A stretch of DNA of 20,316 nt from Plasmopara viticola (lineage: Eukaryota > Oomycota > Peronosporomycetes > Peronosporales > Peronosporaceae): contig MBPM02000358.1 in NCBI GenBank assembly GCA_001695595.3, forward strand, positions 1 through 20,316, written 5' to 3'. How positions within the stretch are numbered: the stretch's first letter is position 1; each line of letters begins with the position of its first letter. The position numbers and the translations under genes are program-made. Below are positions 10,616-18,876 of the stretch, one piece after another. Below the pieces are notes generated by a model. It made no database searches and was not told where the DNA came from. It saw only the letters and a program-made list of their open reading frames with translations.

Positions 10616-11310
10616 GAGACGTTGTACGGCCACAGATACGTCTTTCTCGCTCTAGACATTCAAAGATGTAATAGAGCCACGAACGTGTATAATCATTTCT
10701 GTTGGATGCGCTGAGACGTTGTACGGTCCACAGATACGTCCTTTTTATCGCTATAGAATCCTGCACAGATGCAGCTAGAGCCTCAAGTATGTTAAGCATT
10801 CTGTTGAGGCCATGAGACGTTGTACGGCCACGAATACGTCCTTTCTATCGCTGTAGACATGACAGATGCACTAAAGCCCCAACAAAATGTATAATCATCT
10901 GTCGGAGCGCTGAGACGTTGTTGTACGGCCAAAGATACGTCCTTTCTTTCGCTCTAGACAGGAACAGATGCAATGGAGCCCCAACGAAGTGTATAATCAT
11001 TCTGTTGGAGCGCTAAGACGTTGTGCGGCCAAAAATAAGTCTTTTTTATCGCTCTAGGCATGCCAGATGCAATAGAGAACAGAACAAAGTGTATAATCAT
11101 CTCTGTGGAGCGCTGAGACGTTGTGCGGCCACAGATACGTCTTTAAATCGCTCGAGGCATGCACAGATGCATGGAGCCCAACGAAGTGTATAATTATTCT
11201 GTGGAGCGCTGAGACGTTGTGCAGCCACAGATACGTCATTCATATCGCTATAGACATGCACAGATGCAATGGAGCCCCAACGAAGTGTAAAATCGTTCTG
11301 TTGGAGCGCT
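10616..11310. repeat. N-block unit B, 7 monomers
   Basis: N1 to N7 are in order. The unit carries both insertions (GTTGTTGTACGG, GGATGCGCT, GCAGCTAGAG) and deletions (GCATGCCAG, GATGCATGGAG) that are absent from unit C. CTCGAG of N6 is at 11,151. Confidence 0.82.
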
Positions 11311-12015
11311 GAGACGTTGTAGCGGCCACAGACACGTCCTTTCTCTCGCTCTAGACATTCAAAGATGTAATAGAGCCACGACGAAGTGTATAATCATTCT
11401 GTTGGAGCACTGAGACGTTGTACGCTCCACAAGATACGTCTTTCTATCGCTATAGACCTGCACAGATGCACTAGAGCCTCAACGTAGTGTTTAAGCATTC
11501 TGTTGAGGCCATGAGACGTTGTACGGCCACGAATACGTCCTTTCTATCGCTTTAGACATGACAGATGCACTAAAGCCCCAACAAAATGTATAATCATTCT
11601 GTCGGAGCGCTGAGACGTTGTACGGCCAAAGATACGTCCTTTCTTTCGCTCTAGACATGGAACAGATGCAATGGAGCCCCAACGAAGTGTATAATCATTC
11701 TGTTGGAGCGCTAAGACGTTGTGCGGCCAGAAAATACGTCTTTTTATCGCTCTAGGCATGCGCAGATGCAATAGGACAGAAACAAAGTGTATAATCATTC
11801 TTTTGGAGCGCTGAGACGTTGTGCGGCGGCCACAGATACGTCCTTTAAATCGCTCGAGGCATGCACAGATGCAATGGAGCCCCAACGAAGCGTATAATTA
11901 TTCTGTTGGAGCGCTGAGACGTTGTGCAGCCACAGATACGTCCTTCATATCGCTATAGACATGCACAGATGCAATGGAGCCCCAACGAAGTGTAAAATCG
12001 TTCTGTTGGAGCGCT
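11311..12015. repeat. N-block unit C, 7 monomers
   Basis: N1 to N7 are in order over 705 bp. This is the cleanest full unit of the subfamily. Its few irregularities include TGTAGCGGCC, GTACGCTCCAC and GCGGCGGCC. CTCGAG of N6 is at 11,853. Confidence 0.85.
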
Positions 12016-12811
12016 GAGACGTTGTACGGCCACAGACACGTCCTTTCTCTCGCTCTAGACATTCAAAGATGTAATAGAGCCACGACGAAGTGTATATTCA
12101 TTCTGTTGGAGCACTGAGACGTTGTACGTCCACAGATACGTCCTTTCTATCGCTATAGATTTGCACAGATGCACTAGAGCCCCAACGTAGTGTTTAATCA
12201 TTCTGTTGAGGCGCTGAGACGTTGTACGGCCACGAATACGTCCTTCAATCGCTTTAGACATGACAGATGCACTAAAGCCCCAACGAAATGTATAATCATT
12301 CTGTTGGAGCGCTGAGACGTTGTACGGCCAAAGATACGTCCTTTCTTTCGCTCTAGACAGGCACAGATGCAATAGAGCCCCAACGAAGTGTATAATCATT
12401 CTGTTGGAGCGCTATGACGTTGTGCGGCCACAGATACGTCCTTTTATCGCTAAGACATGCGCAGATGCAATAGAGACAAGAACAAGTGTATTATCATTCT
12501 GGTGGAGCGCTGAGACGTTGTGCAGCCACACATACGTCCTTTCTATCGCTCTAGACATGCACAGATGCAATAGAGCCCCAACGAAGTGTATCATCATTCT
12601 GTTGGAGCGCTAAGACGTTGTGCGGCCAAAGATACATTTCTTTTATCGCTCTAGGCATGCACAGATGGAACTGAGCCCCAACGAAGTGTATAATCATTCT
12701 TTTGGAGCGCTGAGACGTTGTACGGCCACAGATACGTCCTTTTTATCGCTCTAGACATGCACAGATGCAATAGAGCCTCAACGAAGTGTATAATCATTCT
12801 GTTGGAGCGCT
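12016..12811. repeat. N-block unit D, 8 monomers with a changed right half
   Basis: N1 to N4 are recognisable. The next four differ: one with GCGCAGATG and CTGGTGGAGCGCT, one with GCAGCCACACATACG and GTATCATCATTCTG, one with GCCAAAGATACATTTC, and one with GATGCAATAGAGCCTCAACG. N6 with CTCGAG and N7 are missing. The last four recur in the next unit. Confidence 0.8.
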
Positions 12812-13411
12812 GAGACGTTGTACGGCCACAGACACGTCCTTTCTCTCGCTCTGAGACATCAAGAGATGTAATAGAGCCACGACGAAGTGTATAATCATTC
12901 TGTTGGAGCACTGAGACGTTGTACGTCCACAGATACGTCCTTTCTATCGCTATAGACATGCGCAGATGCAATAGAGACAGAACAAAGTGTATAATCATTC
13001 TGGTGGAGCGCTGAGACGTTGTGCAGCCACACATGCGTCCTTTCTATCGCTCTAGACATGCACAGATGCAATAGAGCCCCAACGAAGTGTATCATCATTC
13101 TGTTGGAGCGCTAAGACGTTGTGCGGCCAAAGATACATTTCTTTTATCGCTCTAGGCATGCACAGATGCAACTGAGCCCCAACGAAGTGTATAATCATTC
13201 TTTGGAGCGCTGAGACGTTGTACGGCCACAGATACGTCCTTTTTATCGCTCTAACATGCACAGATGAATTAGAGCCCCAACGAAGTGTATAATCATTCTA
13301 TGGAGCGCGATAAGACGTTGTGCGGCCAAAATACGTCCTTTTTTATCCTTCTAGGCATGCACAGATGGAATTGAGCCCCAACGGAGTGTATAATAATTCT
13401 GTTGAATCGCT
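12812..13411. repeat. Shortened derivative of unit D, then a transition monomer
   Basis: The order is an N1-like monomer (GACATCAAGAGATG), a hybrid (12,913-13,012), and monomers matching the last three of unit D. The marker GATACATTTC is at 12,631 and 13,132, an offset of 501 bp, or five monomers. Unit D has eight, and the hybrid skips three. The final monomer has CCTTCTAGGC and ACGGAGTG, which belong to the following heptamer. Confidence 0.78.
12913..13012. repeat. Hybrid monomer N2/D5
   Basis: The left half is N2 (TACGTCCACAG, GCTATAGAC). The right half is the fifth monomer of unit D (GCGCAGATG, GAGACAGAAC, CTGGTGGAGCGCT). Skipping from monomer 2 to 5 removes three monomers, as observed. 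Confidence 0.75.
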
Positions 13412-14109
13412 GAGACGTTGTGCGGCCACAGATACGTCTTTTTTATCGCTCAAGGTATGCACAGATGCAATGGAGCCCCAACGAAGTGTATAATCATTCT
13501 GTTGGAGCGCTGAGACGTTGTGCAGCCACAGATACGTCCTTTCTATCGCTATAGACATGCACAGATGCAATGGAGCCCAACGAAGTGTATAATCATTCTG
13601 TTGGAGCGCTGAGACGTTGTGCGGCCACAGATACGTCCTTTCTATCGCTCTAGACATGCATACATGCAATAGAGCCCCAACGAAGTGTATAATCATTCTG
13701 CTGGAGCATTAAGACGTTGTGCGGCCACAGATACGTCCTTTCTATCGCTCTAGACATGCAAACATGCAATAGAGCCCCATCGAAGTGTATAATCATTCTG
13801 TTGGAGCGCTGAGACGTTGTGCGGCCAAAGATACGTCCTTTTATCGCTCTAGGCATGCACAGATGCAATGGAGCCCCAACGAAGTGTATAATCATTCTTT
13901 TGGAGCGCTGAGACGTTGTGCGGCCACAGATACGTCCTTTCTATCGCTCTAGACATGCATACATGCAATCCAGCCTGAACAAAGTGTATAATCATTCTGC
14001 TGGAGCATTAAGACGTTGTACGGCCACAGATACGTCCTTTCTATCGCTCTAGGCATGCACAGATGGAATTGAGCCCCAACGGAGTGTATAATCAATCTCT
14101 TGGATCGCT
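13412..14109. repeat. Heptamer unit 1
   Basis: All seven types v1-v7 are in order. v4 has CATCGAAG and v7 has ACGGAGTG. The following junction reads CTTGGATCGCT. Confidence 0.85.
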
Positions 14110-14609
14110 GAGACGTTGTGCGGCCACAGATACGTCCTTTTTATCGCTCAAGGCATGCACAGATGCAATGGAGCCCCAACGAAGTGTATAATCATTCTGT
14201 TGGAGCGCTGAGACGTTGTTCGGCCACAGATACGTCCTTTCTATCGCTATAGACATGCACAGATGCAATGGAGCCCCAACGAAGTGTATAATCATTCTGT
14301 TGGAGCGTTGAGACGTTGTGCGGCCACAGATACGTCCTTTCTATCGCTCTAGGCATGCACAGATGCAATGGAGCCCCAACGAAGTGTATAATCATTCTTT
14401 TGGAGCGCTGAGACGTTGTGCGGCCACAGATACGTCCTTTTTATCGCTCTAGACATGCATACATCCAATCCAGCCTGAACAAAGTGTATAATCATTCTGC
14501 TGGAGCATTAAGACGTTGTACGGCCACAAATACGTCCTTTCTCTCGCTCTAGACATGCACAGATGGAATTGAGCCCCAACGAAGTGTATAATCATTCTGT
14601 TGGATCGCT
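14110..14609. repeat. Shortened heptamer unit 2: v1, v2, v3/v5, v6, v7
   Basis: The unit is exactly 500 bp. Its third monomer is a v3/v5 hybrid, so v4 and two halves are missing, a net loss of two monomers. There are no indels, which makes it the clearest example of an in-register exchange in the window. Confidence 0.82.
14310..14409. repeat. Hybrid monomer v3/v5
   Basis: The left part has GGCCACAGATACG and CTTTCTATCGC as in v3. The right part has AGGCATGCACAGATG, CAATGGAG and CTTTTGGAGCGCT as in v5. The switch lies within about 14,341-14,352. The next monomer is v6. Confidence 0.78.
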
Positions 14610-15308
14610 GAGACGTTGTGCGGCCACAGATACGTCCTTTCTATCGCTCAAGGCATGCACAGATGCAATGGAGCCCCAACGAAGTGTATAATCATTCTGT
14701 TGGAGCGCTGAGACGTTGTTCAGCCACAGATACGTCCTTTCTATCGCTATAGACATGCACAGATGCAGTGGAGCCCCAACGAAGTGTATAATCATTCTGT
14801 TGGAGTGTTGAGACGTTGTGCGGCCACAGATACGTCCTTTCTATCGCTCTAGACATGCATACATGCAATAGAGCCCCAACAAAGTGTATAATCATTCTGC
14901 TGGAGCATTAAGACGCTGTACGGCCACAGATACGTAGTTTCTATCGCTCTAGACATGCAAACATGCAATAGAGCCCCAACGAAGTGTATAATCATTCTGT
15001 TGGAGCGCTGAGACGTTGTGCGGCCAAAGATACGTCCTTTTTATCGCTCTAGGCATGCACAGATGCAACGGAGCCCCAACGAAGTGTATAATCATTCTTT
15101 TGGAGCTCTGAGATGTTGTGCGGCCACAGATACGTCCTTTTATCGCTCTAGACATGCAGATACACCAATGAGCCTGAACAAAGTGTATAATCATTCTGCT
15201 GGAGCATTAAGACGTTGTACGGCCACAGATACGTCCTTTTAATCCTTCTAGGCATGCACAGATGGAATTGAGCCCCAACGGAGTGTATAATCATTCTGTT
15301 GGATCGCT
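14610..15308. repeat. Heptamer unit 3
   Basis: v1-v7 are in order over 699 bp. Unit-specific changes are TACGTAGTTTC in v4, GAGCTCTGAGATG at the v5-v6 boundary and a rearranged GCAGATACACCAATGAG in v6. Confidence 0.84.
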
Positions 15309-16904
15309 GAGACGTTGTGCGGCCACAGATACGTTTTTTTTTCGCTCAAGGCATGCACAGATGCAATGGAGCCCCAACGAAGTGTATAATCATTCTGTTG
15401 GAGCGCTGAGACGTTGTGCAGCCACAGATACGTCCTTTCTATCGCTCTAGACATGCATACATGCAATAGAGACAGAACAAAGTGTATAATCATTCTGCTG
15501 GAGCATTAAGACGTTGTACGGCCACAGATACGTCCTTTTTATCGCTCTAGACATGCACAGATGAAATAGCGCCCCAACGAAGTGTATAATCATTCTGTTG
15601 GAGCGCTAAGCCGTTGTGCGGCCAAAGATACGTCCTTTTTATCGCTCTAGGCATGCACAGATGCAATGGAGCCCCAACGAAGTGTATAATCATTCTGTTA
15701 GAGCATTAAGACGTTGTGCGGTCACTGATACGTCCTTTCTATCGCTCTAGACATGCATACATGCAATCCAGCCTGAACAAAGTGTATAATCATTATGCTG
15801 GAGCATTAAGACGTTGTGCGGCCACAGATACGTCCTTTCTATCGCTCTAGACATGCACAGATGAAATAGAGCGCCAACGAAGTGTATAATCATTCTGTTG
15901 GAGCGCTACGACGTTGTGCGGCCACAGATACGTCCTTTCTATCGCTCTAGACATGCATACATGCAATCGAGCCTGAACAAGTGTATAATCATTCTGCTGG
16001 AGCATTAAGACGTTGTGCGGCCACAGATACGTCCTTTCTATCGCTCTAGACATGCAAAGATGCAATAGAGCCCCAACGAAGTGTATAATCATTCTGCTGG
16101 AGCGCTAAGACGTTGTGCGGCCACAGATACGTCCTTTCTATCGCTCTAGACATGCATACATGCAATGGAGCCCCAACGAAGTGTATAAGCATTTTGTTGG
16201 AGCATTAAGACAGTGTGCGGCCACAAATACGTCCTTTTTATCGCTCTAGACATGCATACATGCAATCCAGCCTAAACAAAGTGTATAATTATTCTGCTGG
16301 AGCATTAACACGTTGTGCGGCCACAGATACGTCCTTTCTATCGCTCTAGACATGCATAGATGCAATAGAGCCCCAACAAAGTGAATAATCATTCTGCTGG
16401 AGCGCTAAGACGTTGTGCGGCCACAGATACCTCCTTTCTATCGATCTAGACATGCATACATGCAATCCAACTTGAACAAAGTGTATAATCATTCTGCTGG
16501 ATCATTAAGACGTTGTACGGCCACAGATACGTCCTTTCTATCGCTCTAGACATGCACAGATGCAATAGAGCCCCAACGAAGTGTATAATCATTTTGTTGG
16601 AGCGCTAAGACGTTGTGCGGCCACAAATACCTCCTTTCTATCGCTCTAGACATGCATACATGCAATCCAACCTGAACAAAGTGTATAATCATTCTGCTAG
16701 ATATAAGACGTTGTACGGCCACAGATACGTCCTTTCTATCGCTCTAGACATGCACAGATGCAATAGAGCCCCAACGAAGTGTATCATCATTTTGTTGGAG
16801 CGCTAAGACGTTGTGCGGCCAAAGATACGTCCTTTTTATCGCTCTAGGCATGCACAGATGGAATTGAGCCCCAACGAAGTGTATAATCATTCTGTTGGAG
16901 CGCT
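15309..16904. repeat. Mixed block, 16 monomers, ending in a dimer repeat
   Basis: It opens like a heptamer (v1 at 15309) but leaves that order by the second monomer. Monomers 15,309-15,707 match 19,369-19,767 in order, including the rare GAAATAGCGCCCC and AAGCCGTTG, at an offset near 4,060 bp. Between 15,708 and 16,704, GCCTGAACAAAG-type monomers recur every two or three units. At 16,407-16,804 a dimer is repeated twice: CAATCCAACTTGAAC or CAATCCAACCTGAAC, followed by GATGCAATAGAG with TTTTGTTGG. No gene is seen. Confidence 0.82.
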
Positions 16905-18876
16905 GAGACGTTGTGCGGCCACAGATACGTCCTTTCTATCGCTCTAGACATGCATACATCCAATCAAGCCTGAACAAAGTGTATAATCATTCTGCTGGAG
17001 CATTGAGACGATGTACGGCCACAGATACGTCCCTTTTATCCTTCTAGGCATGCACAGATGGAATTGAGCCCCAACGGAGTGTATAATCATTCTGTTGGAT
17101 CGCTGAGACGTTGTGCGGCCACAGATACGTTCTTTTTATCGCTGAAGGCATGCACAGATGCAATGGAGCCCCAACGAAGTGTATAATCATTCTGTTGGAG
17201 CGCTGAGACGTTGTGCGGCCACAGATACGTCCTTTCTATCGCTCTAGTCATGCATACATGCAATAGAGCCCCATCAAAGTGTATAATCATTCTGTTGGAG
17301 CATTAAGACGTTGTACGGCCACAGATACGTCCTTTCTATCGCTCTAGACATGCAAATGCAATGGAGCCCAACGAAGTGTAAATCATTCTTTGGAGCGCTA
17401 AGCGTTGTGCGGCCAAAGATACGTCCTTTCTATCGCTAGGCATGCACAGATGCAATGGAGCCCCAACGAAGTGTATAACCATTCTGCTGGAGCATTAAGA
17501 CGTTGTGCGGCCACAGATACGTCCTTTCTATCGCTCTAACATTGCACAGATGCAATGGAGACCCAACGAAGTGTATAATCATTCTGTTGGAGCGCTAAGA
17601 CGTTGCGCGGCCACAGATACGTCATTTCTATCACTCTAGACATGCACAGATGCAATGGAGCCCCAACGAAGTGTATAATCATTCTGTTGGAGCATTAAGA
17701 CGTTGCGGCCACAGATACGTCCTTTCTATCGCTCTAGACATGCACAGATGGAATTGAGCCCCAACGAAGTGTATAATCATTCTGTTGGAGCAATAAGACG
17801 TTGTATGGCCACAGATACGTCCTTTCTATCGCTCTAGAATGCACAGATGCAATGAGCCCCAACGAAGTGTATAATCATTCTGGTGGCGCTTAAGACGTTG
17901 TGCGGCCAAAGATACGTCCTTTTATCGCTAAAGGCATGCACAGATGGAATTGATCCCCAACGAAGTGTATAATCATTATGCTGGAGCATAGACGTTGTGC
18001 GGCAACAAATACGTCCTTCTATCGCTCTAGACATGCAACATGCAATGGAGCCCCAACGAAGTGTATAATCATTCTTTTGGAGCGCTGAGACGTTGTGCGG
18101 CCACAGATACGTCCTTTCTATCGCTCTAGACATGCATACATGCAATAGAGCCTGAAAAAAGTGTATAATCATTCTTCTGGAGCATTAAGACGTTGTGCGG
18201 CCACAGATACGTCCTTTCTATCGCTCTAGACATGCACAGATGCAATAGAGCCCCAACGAAGTGTATAATCATTCTTTGGAGCGCTAAAGACGTTGTGCGG
18301 CCAAAATCATCTTTTATCGCTCTAGGCATGCACAGATGGAACCGAGACCCAACGAAGTGTATAATCATTCTGTTGGAGCGCTGAGACGTTACGTCCACAG
18401 ATACGTCCTTTCTATCGCTCTAGACATGCACAGATGAAATAGAGCCCCAACGAAGTGTATAATCATTCTGTTGGAGCGCTAAGACGTTGTGCGGCCAAAA
18501 ATACGTCTTTTTTATCCTCTAGCATGCACAATGCAATGGAGCCCCAACGAAGTGTATAATCATTCTGTTGGAGCGCTGAGACGTTGTTCAGCCACAGATA
18601 CGTCCTTTCTATCGCTATAGACATGCACAGATGCAATGGAGCCCCAAGAAGCGTAAAATCATTCTGTTGGAGGTATTAAGACGTTGTGCGGCCACAGATA
18701 CGTCCTTTCTATCGCTCTAGACATGCACAGATGCAATGGAGCCCCAACGAAGTGTATAATCATTCTGTTGGAGCAACTAGACGTTGTGCGGCCAAAGTAC
18801 GTCCTTTTTATCGCTCTAGGCATGGACAGATGCAATGGAGCCCCAACAAAGTATATAATCATTCTGCTAAAGCGCT
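16905..18876. repeat. Large HOR copy 1, about 1,972 bp, 20 monomers
   Basis: It starts with a monomer carrying CATACATCCAATCAAGCCTG, then CATTGAGACGATGTACGG with CCTTCTAGG, then GCTGAAGGC. The same order begins again at 18,877. Further shared markers are GTATAACCATTCTG, GAGCAATAAGACG with TGTATGGCC, and CTGGTGGCGC. The unit is about 28 bp short of 2,000 and noisy between 17,350 and 18,550. Confidence 0.82.

Larger units (their letters stand above)
10034..12811. repeat. Distinct subfamily HOR block (N1-N7), units of 6, 7, 7 and 8
   Basis: This block has its own diagnostic variants. N1 has GACATTCAAAGATGTAATAG and GCCACGACG. N2 has TACGTCCACAG, AACGTAGTGTTTAA and GTTGAGGCCAT. N3 has CCACGAATACG, ATGACAGATGCACTAAAG and ACAAAATG. 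N4 has CTTTCTTTCGC and GACAGGAACAG. N5 has CCAAAAATAAGTC and GCGCAGATG. N6 has TTTAAATCGCTCGAGGC. N7 has TTCATATCGC and GTAAAATCGTTCTG. Unit starts are 10034, 10616, 11311 and 12016. These variants hardly occur outside the block. Confidence 0.88.
13412..15308. repeat. Heptamer higher-order repeat block, units of 7, 5 and 7
   Basis: Units start at 13412, 14110 and 14610, and a diverging fourth begins at 15309. The order is v1 (GCTCAAGG), v2 (CTATAGAC with a GCAGCC or TTCGGCC/TTCAGCC start), v3 (CATACATGCAATAGAG, GAGCATT), v4 (GCAAACATGCAATAG), v5 (GGCCAAAG, GATGCAATGGAG, CTTTTGG), v6 (GCCTGAACAAAG) and v7 (GATGGAATTGAG, often CCTTCTAGG and ACGGAGTG, ending GGATCGCT). Unit lengths are 698, 500 and 699 bp. 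Confidence 0.87.

Noticed and set aside
12651..13034. 127-codon minus-strand ORF, the longest in the window, and the many 60-117-codon ORFs on both strands
   Set aside because: They are translations of the satellite monomer in successive frames, with no domain, no separate start context and no sequence outside the repeat. Length depends on local indels.
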